64,000 nucleotides of DNA from Opitutia bacterium (GTDB lineage: Bacteria; Verrucomicrobiota; Verrucomicrobiia; Opitutales; Opitutaceae): assembly GCA_016187945.1 (NCBI GenBank), contig JACPIT010000005.1:744001-808000 (forward strand), read 5' to 3'. The position numbers and the translations under genes were made by a program. Under the pieces are notes generated by a model. That model saw only the letters and a list, made by a program, of their open reading frames with translations, was not told the origin of the DNA and did no database searches. This document shows positions 41,789 to 50,066 of the stretch, piece after piece (the first letter of the stretch is position 1; each line of letters starts with the position of its first letter).

Positions 41789-43291
41789 ATGAGCGCAGAA
41801 CCCAACAAAACCCCCACGCCCGCACCCGCGCCCTTCGCGCGCCCGACACCGCCCAAACCGGCGGCGACGGCGCGCCACGCGCCCTCGCGCGACGCCGTCA
41901 CGACGATCAACGACGACGGCTCACGCTACTTCCTCTATCCGGCCGACGTTCACGGCTGGTTCACGCGCTGGCGCCGCCACCTCGGCCTGCTCCTCGTTGG
42001 CATCTATCTGCTGCTGCCGTGGATTCCGGTCGGCGGCTACCCGGCGGTCTTCCTCGATCTCGCCGAGCGGCGCTTCCACTTCTTCGGCTACACGCTCGCC
42101 GCGCAGGACGCCTGGCTGCTGTTCTTCGGCCTCACCGGCATGGGCTTCGGCCTCTTCTTCCTCACCGCGCTCTTCGGCCGTGTGTGGTGCGGCTACGCGT
42201 GCCCGCAGACGGTTTTTCTCGATCACATCTACCGCCGCATCGAACGCATGATCGAAGGCGATGCGCCCTCGCGCCGCCAACTCGCCGCCGCGCCGATGTC
42301 CGGCCGCCAACTCGCGCGCCGCGCCCTCAAGCACGCGCTCTACCTGCTCACCTCGCTCGTCATCACGCACCTCTTCCTCGCGTATTTCGTGAGTTGGCCC
42401 GAAGTCTGGCACTGGATGTCTTCCGCGCCGCGCGAGCACTGGGCCGCGTTCGTCTTCATGGCGATCGCGACCGGCATCCTTTACTTCAACTTCGCCTGGT
42501 TCCGCGAGCAGCTCTGCATCGTCATCTGCCCCTACGGCCGCATGCAGTCGGCGCTCACCGACGACAACACCCTCACCGTCGGCTACGACGCCCGGCGCGG
42601 CGAACCGCGCGGCAAGGTCGGCACGCCCGACGCCGGCGCGTGCGTCGATTGCAACCGCTGCGTCCAGGTTTGCCCCACCGGCATCGACATCCGCCACGCC
42701 AGCCTCCAGCTCGAGTGCATCGGTTGCGCCGCCTGCATCGATGCGTGTGACGAAGTGATGAAAAAGCTGAAGCGCCCCACCGGCCTCATCCGCTACGATT
42801 CGCTCACTGGTCTCAGCGGCGCGAAGACGCGGTGGGTTCGCCCCCGCACGATCGTCTACGGCATCCTGCTCGCGATCGGGATCGTGGTCGCCGCCTTCGC
42901 GTTCTCCGGCCTGAAGCCCGCCAGCATGATCGTGTTCCGCATGACCGGCGCCGCCTACTTCGTCGACCGCGACGACGTGCGGAATCAATTCCTGCTGCGC
43001 ATCGTCAATAAGCGCAACGAGCCGACCACCTTCACCGTCGCCCTCGACGGCGTGCCGGACGGGATCAAGCAAAGCGGCTTCACCGCGCCCGTCACCGTCG
43101 CCCCGCTCGGCGAACTCGTGTCGCCGCTCGTGCTCATCTCCGAGCGCAAGCACTACTCGGGTCCGTTCAAGTTCACCGTCCGCGTCGAGGACGGACAGAA
43201 GACGCTCGTGCTCGCGCGCACGATCGAATTCCTCGGCCCCGACGCCCGCCTCCTCGAAGAAGAAGACCGGGAAAAAGGCATCAAGCGCTGA
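41789..43291 (+). CDS. ccoG: Cytochrome c oxidase accessory protein CcoG
   Basis: The 500-aa membrane ferredoxin-like protein assists copper delivery to cbb3 oxidase. It has several N-terminal helices, a CGYACPQTVFLDHIYRRIE segment near residue 134, ICPYGRMQSAL near 247 and two 4Fe-4S motifs: CVDCNRCVQVCPTG near 287 and CIGCAACIDACDEV near 310. The C-terminal Ig-like domain follows a further helix near 355. All cluster cysteines are present. It lies 81 nt after ccoP. Confidence 0.95.
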   Translation: MSAEPNKTPTPAPAPFARPTPPKPAATARHAPSRDAVTTINDDGSRYFLYPADVHGWFTRWRRHLGLLLVGIYLLLPWIPVGGYPAVFLDLAERRFHFFGYTLAAQDAWLLFFGLTGMGFGLFFLTALFGRVWCGYACPQTVFLDHIYRRIERMIEGDAPSRRQLAAAPMSGRQLARRALKHALYLLTSLVITHLFLAYFVSWPEVWHWMSSAPREHWAAFVFMAIATGILYFNFAWFREQLCIVICPYGRMQSALTDDNTLTVGYDARRGEPRGKVGTPDAGACVDCNRCVQVCPTGIDIRHASLQLECIGCAACIDACDEVMKKLKRPTGLIRYDSLTGLSGAKTRWVRPRTIVYGILLAIGIVVAAFAFSGLKPASMIVFRMTGAAYFVDRDDVRNQFLLRIVNKRNEPTTFTVALDGVPDGIKQSGFTAPVTVAPLGELVSPLVLISERKHYSGPFKFTVRVEDGQKTLVLARTIEFLGPDARLLEEEDREKGIKR

Positions 43292-43293
43292 CC

Positions 43294-43449
43294 ATGGACG
43301 CCTCCACGTCAAAGTCCGGTCGGTCGCTCTGGCTCTGGGTCGCTGGGCTCTTCGTTTTCGGCGCGCTGCTCTGGGTCGCCATGTTCACGGCGACGCGGCA
43401 CGTCGATACGCGCGAGGTGCCGCTGGCCACGAAAGGAGCGCGCCGATGA
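43294..43449 (+). CDS. Small membrane protein (51 aa) in the cbb3 cluster
   Basis: This protein begins 2 nt after the ccoG stop and has one clear membrane helix (LWLWVAGLFVFGALLWVAMF). Position after ccoG is where CcoH normally lies, but CcoH is ~150 residues with a periplasmic domain that is missing here. It may be a minimal CcoH-like helix. Its stop overlaps the next ATG (ATGA). Confidence 0.6.
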   Translation: MDASTSKSGRSLWLWVAGLFVFGALLWVAMFTATRHVDTREVPLATKGARR

Positions 43450-43574
43450 ACGCGAAAGAAACACCTGCGTTTGGCGCGGGAGCGCCGGTAGGGTGGGACC
43501 GCCGGGCCCGCCGCGAAGGTCGCTTTGGCGCGTTCAGCGGCCCGACCCCGCCGCCCGAAAGGAGCCGCCCATGA
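43446..43574 (+). CDS. Tiny ORF (42 aa) bridging to the SafE-like gene, doubtful
   Basis: The frame is linked by ATGA overlaps at both ends, which favours coupling. However, the product is Arg/Pro/Gly-rich and its second half overlaps REP-like palindromic sequence (GTAGGGTGGGACC... with GGCCCGACCCCGCC), so it may be only a translated spacer. Confidence 0.3.
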   Translation: MNAKETPAFGAGAPVGWDRRARREGRFGAFSGPTPPPERSRP

Positions 43575-44278
43575 CCGAACTCGCCGGCATCTCCGGTCCC
43601 GGCACGGCGTTCGTCGCCGGTCTCGTCACCAGCCTGCACTGCGCCGGCATGTGCGGCCCGCTCGCGTGCGCCGTCATGCCCGCGGCGCGCGACGACGCCG
43701 ATCCTCAGACCGTCAGCACCGTCTACCACGTTTCGCGTCTGCTCGGCTACGGCGCGCTCGGCGCGCTCGCCGGCGGAGTCGGTCGCGTGCCGCTCACGTT
43801 CCTCAGCGACGACGTTGTCCGCTACCTGCCGTGGCTGCTCGTGTTGTTCTTCGTCGCCGTCGCGATCCGCTTCGACCAACGCCTCCCGCGGTTCCCGATC
43901 CTCGGTCGCGCCTACGCCTGGGTCGCCGGACACCTGCGCGGTTCCGCCGGACGTTCGCGCGTGCGCGCCGCGGCCGCGCTCGGTCTCGCGACGCCGCTCC
44001 TGCCGTGTGGCCCGCTGTATTTTTTGATTTCGCTGGCGCTGCTCTCCGGTTCCGCGCTGCGCGGCGCGGAGACGCTGCTGGCGTTCGGCCTCGGCACGGT
44101 GCCGCTGCTGTGGTTCGCGCAGACGAACTACCATTGGCTGCGCCTGAAACTCGGCCCGGTCTGGCTCGCGCGGGCGCAGACGACGCTCGCGCTCGTGATC
44201 GCCGGCCTCATCGCCTGGCGGCTGCGTGCGACGCTCGGACTGCCCGGGCCGGACGTGAATAATTTCGTTTGTCACTGA
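43571..44278 (+). CDS. SafE/UreH-like membrane protein of cbb3 clusters
   Basis: The ATG at 43571 begins a 235-aa protein with about six membrane helices. The conserved motifs are SLHCAGMCGPLACAV near residues 21-35 and TPLLPCGPLYFLISL near 143, characteristic of the sulfite-exporter TauE/SafE-like (UreH-type) family found beside cbb3 oxidase genes. The paired Cys motifs suggest metal or redox handling for copper insertion. It ends 1 nt before ccoI, so the two are co-expressed. Confidence 0.82.
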   Translation: MTELAGISGPGTAFVAGLVTSLHCAGMCGPLACAVMPAARDDADPQTVSTVYHVSRLLGYGALGALAGGVGRVPLTFLSDDVVRYLPWLLVLFFVAVAIRFDQRLPRFPILGRAYAWVAGHLRGSAGRSRVRAAAALGLATPLLPCGPLYFLISLALLSGSALRGAETLLAFGLGTVPLLWFAQTNYHWLRLKLGPVWLARAQTTLALVIAGLIAWRLRATLGLPGPDVNNFVCH

Positions 44279-44279
44279 G

Positions 44280-46760
44280 ATGGCCGATTCACCGACATCT
44301 CGCGCGAATTGGGTGGACGGGGGCGCAGCCCCGACAGAGGTGCGTGGACCTCGTGTCGGCAGGACTTCCCCTGTCCACTCTTGCCGCCACTGCGGCGCGC
44401 CGCTCAAGACGGACGCCGCGCGCGAGTCCGGCTTCTGCTGCTCTGGTTGCAGCTACGTCTTCCGCCTCGTCCACGAGGAAGGACTCGAGGGCTACTACAA
44501 GATCCGCGATTCCGTCGTCGCGCCCGTCGACCAAACCGTTTTCCAGCCGCGCGACTTTTCCTGGCTCGCCGAGCTCCAGCGCGCCGCCGAGGCCCCCGCG
44601 CCATCGGGGCTAATAAGCAACAATCCCGAACTGACGCTCGAGGTGCAGGGCATTTCGTGCGCTGGCTGCGTCTGGCTGATCGAGAAAATTTTCCACAAGC
44701 ACGCCGGCGCGCTCTTCATCGAGACCGACGCGCAACTCGGCCGCATGCGTTTCCGCTGGGCGCGCGGCCAGTTCGACGCGACGGAATTCGCGCGTGCGCT
44801 CCAGTCGTTCAACTACCTCGTCGGTCCGCCCGGCGAAGAGCCCGCCGTGCCCGAGAGCAAATTCCTCGTGCGCCGCGTCGGGCTCTGCGCGGCGTTTGCG
44901 ATGAACATCATGCTCTTCGCGCTGCCCGCCTATTTCGGCATGGAGCGGACGTTCGCCTACGCGGGGCTCTTCGACACGCTCGCGATGGCCTGCGCGACGC
45001 TCAGCGTGCTGGCGGGCGGCACGTATTTCATCGGCCGTGCCGCACGCGCCCTGCGCGATCGCGTCATGCACATCGATCTGCCGATCGCCGTCGGCATCGT
45101 CGGCTCCTACGGCGGCTCGATCTACGGCTGGCTCACGGGCAACCACTCGATCGTCTACTTCGATTTTGTCGGCACCTTCATCGTGCTGATGCTCGTCGGC
45201 CGCTGGGCGCAAGTCGTCGCCGTCGAGCGCAACCGCCGCCGTCTGCTCACGACCAACGCGCGCCCGCAAAAAGTTTCCGTCGACACGCCGCGAGGCGCTG
45301 TCGATCGCCCGGTCGAAGAACTCGCTGTCGGTGACACCTACAGCGTGCGCTCCGGCCAGGTCGTGCCGGTCGAGTCGCAACTCGAGTCCACCGCCGCGAC
45401 GCTCGGCACCGCCTGGATCAGCGGCGAAGCCGATCCGCGCGAGGTCCGCGCCGGCGCTCGCGTCCAATCCGGCGCGCTCAATCTCGGTCGCGGCTCGATT
45501 CGCCTGCGCGCGCTCCAGCCGTGGCACGCGTCGCTGCTCGCGCAGCTTCTTCGCCCGACCGGCCGCGATCAGTTTCGCCACCGTCTGCTCGAACGCGTCG
45601 TCACCGGCTATCTCGTGGGTATTTTCGTCGCGGCGGCCGTCACCGCGATCGGTTGGTGGGTGACGACACGCGATGTCGCACTGACGTGGTCGGCGGTCAC
45701 CGCGGTGCTCGTCGTTTCGTGCCCGTGCGCCATCGGCCTCGCGTATCCGCTCGCCGACGAGATGGCGACGGTCGCGCTGCGGCGCTTTGGCGTGTTCGTG
45801 CGCGAGAACGACCTGTTCCCGCGCCTCACGCGCATCCGCAAGATCGTCTTCGACAAGACCGGCACCCTCACCCTCGAGACGCCCGTGCTCGCGAATCCCG
45901 AGGCGCTGCACGGCCTCGCCGCGCCGGCGCGGGTCGCGCTGTTCGCGCTCGTGCGCGACAATCCGCACCCGATCAGTCAGTGCCTGAACGAAAACCTGCT
46001 CGCCGACGGCCTCGTCAACGCCCTCGAGCCCGCCGCCGGCGACGTGCGCGAAGAGACCGGCTACGGCGTCGGGCTCCGCACCGAGTTCGGGCTCTGGTCG
46101 CTCGGCCGCCCCGGCTGGTTGGGCCGGACGGCTTGTCGTCCACTAGATGACAAGGCGACGGGGACGCACGACACGGAATTTGCGTGCGACGGCGTCGTGC
46201 TCGCGCGCTTCAAGTTCACCGACTCCGTGCGGCCCGGCGCGCGCGAGGAGATCGCCGCGTTGCGCGCGGCCGGTTTCGAGACGTTCATCCTCAGCGGCGA
46301 CCGCCGCGAGAAAGTCGCCGCGATGGCCGACGGTCTCGCGATCCCGGCGTCGAATGCGATCGCCCAAGCTTCGCCCACCGAAAAGGCGCAGTGGCTCCAG
46401 CAAACGGATCGCCAGGACACGCTGATGCTCGGCGACGGCGCGAACGACTCGCTCGCCTTCGACGCCGCCTTCGTGCGCGGCACGCCGGTCGTGCACCGCG
46501 GCGTGCTCGAGGGCAAAGCGGATTTCTATTATCTCGGACGCGGCCTCGACGGGTTGCGGCGAATGTTTTCGGTGAACCACACGCGCCGCCGCACGCAGCT
46601 CGTGTTGATCGTCTTCTCCGTCGCCTACAACTGCACGACGGTGACGCTCGCCGCGCTCGGCCACATGAACCCGCTGATCGCGGCCGTGATCATGCCGGCC
46701 AGCTCGCTGCTGAGTTTGTTCATCGTCGGCGTCGGCATGCGCCGCTGGGCGAAACGGTAG
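44280..46760 (+). CDS. ccoI: Copper-translocating P-type ATPase of cbb3 assembly (CcoI)
   Basis: The 826-aa protein has a Cys-rich N-terminal zinc-ribbon-like segment (CRHCGAPLKT and FCCSGCSYVF). A heavy-metal-associated domain with GISCAGCVWLIEK near residue 125 and eight predicted helices follow. The core shows SGEADPREV, SCPCAIGLAYPLADEM (the CPC copper site), DKTGTLT and GDGANDSLAF. The canonical TGE is SGE here, as in the CcoI branch. It supplies copper for the oxidase active site. Residues ~11-33 are encoded by a palindromic insert. Confidence 0.93.
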   Translation: MADSPTSRANWVDGGAAPTEVRGPRVGRTSPVHSCRHCGAPLKTDAARESGFCCSGCSYVFRLVHEEGLEGYYKIRDSVVAPVDQTVFQPRDFSWLAELQRAAEAPAPSGLISNNPELTLEVQGISCAGCVWLIEKIFHKHAGALFIETDAQLGRMRFRWARGQFDATEFARALQSFNYLVGPPGEEPAVPESKFLVRRVGLCAAFAMNIMLFALPAYFGMERTFAYAGLFDTLAMACATLSVLAGGTYFIGRAARALRDRVMHIDLPIAVGIVGSYGGSIYGWLTGNHSIVYFDFVGTFIVLMLVGRWAQVVAVERNRRRLLTTNARPQKVSVDTPRGAVDRPVEELAVGDTYSVRSGQVVPVESQLESTAATLGTAWISGEADPREVRAGARVQSGALNLGRGSIRLRALQPWHASLLAQLLRPTGRDQFRHRLLERVVTGYLVGIFVAAAVTAIGWWVTTRDVALTWSAVTAVLVVSCPCAIGLAYPLADEMATVALRRFGVFVRENDLFPRLTRIRKIVFDKTGTLTLETPVLANPEALHGLAAPARVALFALVRDNPHPISQCLNENLLADGLVNALEPAAGDVREETGYGVGLRTEFGLWSLGRPGWLGRTACRPLDDKATGTHDTEFACDGVVLARFKFTDSVRPGAREEIAALRAAGFETFILSGDRREKVAAMADGLAIPASNAIAQASPTEKAQWLQQTDRQDTLMLGDGANDSLAFDAAFVRGTPVVHRGVLEGKADFYYLGRGLDGLRRMFSVNHTRRRTQLVLIVFSVAYNCTTVTLAALGHMNPLIAAVIMPASSLLSLFIVGVGMRRWAKR
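44313..44378 (+). repeat. Palindromic element inside the 5' coding part of ccoI
   Basis: Outer arms GTGGACGGGGG and CCCCTGTCCAC and inner arms CCGACAGAGGT and ACCTCGTGTCGG make a nested inverted repeat. It is in frame and encodes about VDGGAAPTEVRGPRVG, absent from the conserved family core. It looks like a REP-type insertion absorbed into the gene. Confidence 0.65.
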
Positions 46761-46850
46761 GACCGGCTTCAGCCGGTCCAGAACGTGTTTTCACCCGGAA
46801 ATCGAGGCGGCGAGCGACGTCCGAACGGGGCCGGCTGAAGCCGGCCCTAC
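46758..46850. repeat. REPIN-like inverted palindrome pair overlapping the ccoI stop
   Basis: GTAGGACCGGCTTCAGCCGG on the left and GGGGCCGGCTGAAGCCGGCC followed by CTAC on the right are separated by about 50 nt. The TAG of the left border is the ccoI stop codon. It is the same family as 29,383-29,480. Confidence 0.85.
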
Positions 46851-46863
46851 GGCGCGTCCCCCC

Positions 46864-47151
46864 TCAGCGCTTCCCGCCCCGCCGCGCCGACTCGACGGCG
46901 AGCAACCCGTGCGCGAGGCCAAACTCGGCCAGCGCGAGCACGAAGAAGCCCGGATACATCGACTTCCGGCTCGGCCACCAGACGGTTTTGAGTCGGTCGA
47001 GATTCAGCGCCATGCTGCCGCCGCGTTCGCGGATGAAGAGCAGGAACTCCTCACGCAGCGCTTCGTCCTCGCGCAGCGCGGTAAAGACAGGCGCGAGTCG
47101 CTTCTCCAGGTAAGCGCGCTCCGCCTCGGTGATGGCCCTCACTTTTGGCAT
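46864..47151 (-). CDS. Hypothetical 95-aa protein
   Basis: This small protein has a charged helical N-terminal half (AITEAERAYLEKRLAPVF) and one possible membrane helix near residues 68-85 (GFFVLALAEFGLAHGLLAV). There are no cysteines. It is divergent from the SPFH gene. No family is recognised. Confidence 0.5.
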   Translation of the reverse strand: MPKVRAITEAERAYLEKRLAPVFTALREDEALREEFLLFIRERGGSMALNLDRLKTVWWPSRKSMYPGFFVLALAEFGLAHGLLAVESARRGGKR

Positions 47152-47302
47152 GCGCGCAGGCTGCGCCCGTCCGCTTGTAAATTCAAGGCGTAAGTTTGAA
47201 CAGCATCAAACATCTGGAATAAACGAGTGTATTTTTAACACGGTTTCGATTGTGGGCGCGGGCGCATTTTGCATGCTCGTCGGCCGTAACCCACCCGAAC
47301 CC

Positions 47303-49111
47303 ATGAATACGCTCCTCATCGTTCTCGCGACCGCCGGCGTGCTGGCGGTCCTCCTGCTCGCCACGTATCGCCTGTGGCTGCGCCTCTTCGGCGTCGTCAT
47401 CGTGCCGAACAACGGCGTCGGCATCGTGACGAAGAAATTCCGCCTCGGCGGCACCAACGCCACTCTGCCCGACGGCCGCATCATCGCGTTGAACGGTGAG
47501 GCGGGTATCCAGGCCGACGCGCTCGCGCCGGGCCTGCACTGCTGGCTCTGGCCGTGGCAATACGCCATCGACATCGTGCCGTTCGTCACCGTGCCCGAGG
47601 GCAAACTCGGCGTGGTCGAAGCGCGCGACGGCGAGCCGCTCTCCGGGGGCCGCGTGCTCGGCCGCAAGGTCGACTGCGACTCGTTCCAGGACGCGCGCGC
47701 GTTCCTCGAGAAAGGCGGCCAGCGCGGTCCGCAGATCGCGATCATCCCGCCGGGCACTTACCGCATCAACACGGCGCTGTTCTCCGTCACTGACGCACCC
47801 GTTCTCGAAATCCGCGATAATCGCGTCGGTGTCATCACGACGAAGGAAGGCCGCAGCTTGCCGCAAGGCGAGATCGCGGGCCGCACCATCGACGGGCACA
47901 ACTCCTTCCAGGACGGCGAAACTTTCGTGACGGGCGGCGGCTTCAAGGGCCTGCAGGAGCAAGTGCTCCTCGCCGGCCGCTACTTCATCAATCCCGCCTT
48001 CGCCACCGTCGAGACCGTCGACATGACCGAGGTGCCGATCGCGCACGCCGGCGTCGTCATCGCCTACGTGGGCGAGCCGGGTCGCGACGTGACCGGCGAG
48101 TCGTTCAAGCACGGCAACCTCGTCGAGAAGGGCAAAAAAGGCGTCTGGGCCGAGCCGCTCGATCCGGGCCGCTACGCGATCAATCCGCGCACGCACCGCG
48201 TCGAAAACGTGCCGACCGCCAACGTCGTGCTCAACTGGGCCACGGGCAAAACCGAGTCGCACCGCCTCGACGAGAAACTCTCGACGATCACCGTGCGCTC
48301 GTCCGACGGCTTCAAGTTCAACCTCGATGTCTCGCAGATCATCCACATCCCGCGCAACGACGCGCCGAAGGTCATCGCGCGCTTCGGCAGCATGGTGAAC
48401 CTCGTCACGCAGGTGCTCGAGCCGACGATCGGCAACTACTTCCGCAACGCAGCGCAGAGCTCCGACGTGATCGAATTCCTCAAAGCCCGCTCGGAAAAAC
48501 AAGCCGACGCGCGCAAGCAGATCAGCGCGGCGCTCGACCACTACAACGTCGGCGCCGTCGACACGCTCATCGGCGACATCGTGCCGCCCGAGGATCTCAT
48601 GAAGACGCTCACCGACCGCAAAATCGCGGAGCAAGAGCGCGTCACCTACGAGACGCAGCGCCTGGCCGAGGTCGTGCGCAAGGAACTCGAGCAAGCCAAG
48701 GCCGTCGCGGCGACGCAGGCCAAGGTCGTCGACTCCGAACGCTCGGTCGCGATCGCGGAGTTCGCCGCGCAAGCTGCGATCCGCAAGGCCGAGGGTGAAG
48801 CCAAGGCGAAGACCGCGATCTCCGAAGCCGACGCCGCCGTGATCAAAAACGTCGGCGCCGCCGAGGCCGAGAAGACGCAGAAGATCGGTTTGGCCGAGGC
48901 CGCCGTCATCAAGCAGAAGGCCGAGGCCACGAGCCGCGAGAGCTTCGTCGCCATCGAAGTCGCCCGCGCGCTCGCCAGCAGCGGCCAGAAGCTCGTGCCT
49001 GACATCGTCGCCGGCCCGAGCGGCACGAGCGGAGCGAACAACATCGTCGAGTTGCTCGCCGCGCAGTTGCTGCGCGACAAGATCGTCGGGCAAACGCCGG
49101 CGAAGAACTGA
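47303..49111 (+). CDS. SPFH/flotillin-like membrane scaffold protein
   Basis: The ATG at 47303 gives 602 residues with an N-terminal membrane helix (about 3-22). Repeated beta-rich modules follow (100-162, 173-236, 249-300), sharing VGVV, GR, SFQD and PG-Y-IN motifs. The SPFH core comes next, then an Ala/Glu/Lys-rich coiled coil (about 440-550) typical of flotillins. These proteins organise membrane microdomains and protein complexes. No NfeD-type partner gene is adjacent. A strong terminator follows, so it is monocistronic. Confidence 0.85.
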   Translation: MNTLLIVLATAGVLAVLLLATYRLWLRLFGVVIVPNNGVGIVTKKFRLGGTNATLPDGRIIALNGEAGIQADALAPGLHCWLWPWQYAIDIVPFVTVPEGKLGVVEARDGEPLSGGRVLGRKVDCDSFQDARAFLEKGGQRGPQIAIIPPGTYRINTALFSVTDAPVLEIRDNRVGVITTKEGRSLPQGEIAGRTIDGHNSFQDGETFVTGGGFKGLQEQVLLAGRYFINPAFATVETVDMTEVPIAHAGVVIAYVGEPGRDVTGESFKHGNLVEKGKKGVWAEPLDPGRYAINPRTHRVENVPTANVVLNWATGKTESHRLDEKLSTITVRSSDGFKFNLDVSQIIHIPRNDAPKVIARFGSMVNLVTQVLEPTIGNYFRNAAQSSDVIEFLKARSEKQADARKQISAALDHYNVGAVDTLIGDIVPPEDLMKTLTDRKIAEQERVTYETQRLAEVVRKELEQAKAVAATQAKVVDSERSVAIAEFAAQAAIRKAEGEAKAKTAISEADAAVIKNVGAAEAEKTQKIGLAEAAVIKQKAEATSRESFVAIEVARALASSGQKLVPDIVAGPSGTSGANNIVELLAAQLLRDKIVGQTPAKN

Positions 49112-49158
49112 GCGCGAGCGCGCGCGCATCGCGCACGCCGCTTCGACTGAGAAATCAC

Positions 49159-49193
49159 AACGCCCGGCCTCTTCGCGAGGTCGGGCGTTTTTT
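49159..49193. terminator. Hairpin terminator after the SPFH gene
   Basis: A 13-bp stem (AACGCCCGGCCTC / GAGGTCGGGCGTT, one G-U pair) is followed by a TTTTTT tract and lies 48 nt after the stop. It may also serve the convergent SGNH gene. Confidence 0.85.
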
Positions 49194-49198
49194 CTGAA

Positions 49199-49292
49199 GT
49201 AGGGCCGGTCTCTGACCGGCCAAATACAGCCACGCGCGCGTGCGTCGTCCGTGCGCGAAAGTCCAAGCAAGCCGGTCGGAGACCGACCCTAC
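49199..49292. repeat. REPIN-like pair (GTAGGGCCGGTCTCTGACCGGCC family) overlapping the SGNH stop
   Basis: The left palindrome GTAGGGCCGGTCTCTGACCG and the right GCCGGTCGGAGACCGACCCTAC are inverted copies ~45 nt apart. The CTA of the right border is the complement of the TAG stop of the SGNH gene. Confidence 0.85.
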
Positions 49293-49921
49293 TGCACTGA
49301 CGCGAGTGCGCTCACCACCGCCTCGGCGAACGCTTCGTGTCCGAGCGGGCCGACGTGCACGAGGTCGTGGGCGATTTCGGTCGGCGCGTGCTGCGTGAGC
49401 AGGCGGTCGATGATCGCTTGCGTGTCGATGAACAGCGCGCCGTGGTGCGGCGCGAGGCTGGCGACGATCGCGCCGAACTCGTCCATGCGGCGGCGCATCG
49501 GGTCGTCGCGGTTCGGCTCGACGTAGAACGGCGTCAGCAGCGCGAGCGTGCGAAGGCGCGGGCGCGCGGCGGCGAGCAGGCGATCGAGCGTGGCTTCGTA
49601 TTCGGCGTGCGGCACCGCCTCGTTTTTTCGCTGCGGGTCGAAGAAACGCCAGACGTCGTTGATGCCGATCATCACGGTCAGCCAGTCGGGGCGAAGATCG
49701 ATGACGTCGCGCTGCCAACGCGCGGCGAGGTCGCGCACGGTGTGGCCGCCGATGCCGCGGTTGAAGACCTCGATCCTGCGCTCAGGCAGACGCGCGGCGA
49801 TTTTCTGCGCGGTGAGCGCGACGTAGCCGTGGCCGAGCGCAGTGGCGTAGTCGGGCGAGTCGGGACTGGGACGGCCCCATTCGGTGATGGAGTCGCCGAT
49901 CATGACGAGGCGGGTGGGCAT
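49289..49921 (-). CDS. SGNH/GDSL-type hydrolase
   Basis: The 210-aa enzyme has all four SGNH blocks: MIGDSITEWG near residues 7-16 with the nucleophilic Ser, NRGIGGHTV near 54, GINDVW near 86 and DLVHVGPLGHEAF near 190 with catalytic Asp and His. No signal peptide is seen, so it may act in the cytoplasm or be secreted in another way. In this locus it probably removes acyl groups (for example acetyl) from mannan-derived sugars, an inference from neighbours. Its TAG stop lies in a REP element. Confidence 0.88.
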   Translation of the reverse strand: MPTRLVMIGDSITEWGRPSPDSPDYATALGHGYVALTAQKIAARLPERRIEVFNRGIGGHTVRDLAARWQRDVIDLRPDWLTVMIGINDVWRFFDPQRKNEAVPHAEYEATLDRLLAAARPRLRTLALLTPFYVEPNRDDPMRRRMDEFGAIVASLAPHHGALFIDTQAIIDRLLTQHAPTEIAHDLVHVGPLGHEAFAEAVVSALASVQ

Positions 49922-49972
49922 GATGGGGAGGGGCGTGAGGGTGAAAGTGAGAGCGGGCGCGCGGAGCCTGGA

Positions 49973-50066
49973 GTAGCGCCAGTCTGTGACTGGCCGGGTT
50001 TAGACGAAGGTCGCGAATGGCGCGGCGAGCGGGGCGTTTTTTCGGCCGGTGGGAGACCGGCCCTAC
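49973..50066. repeat. REPIN-like pair overlapping the stop of the GH5-like gene
   Basis: The left arm GTAGCGCCAGTCTGTGACTGG and right arm CCGGTGGGAGACCGGCCCTAC are diverged inverted copies of the 49,199 family. The CTA of the right border supplies the TAG stop of the minus-strand gene. Confidence 0.75.
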
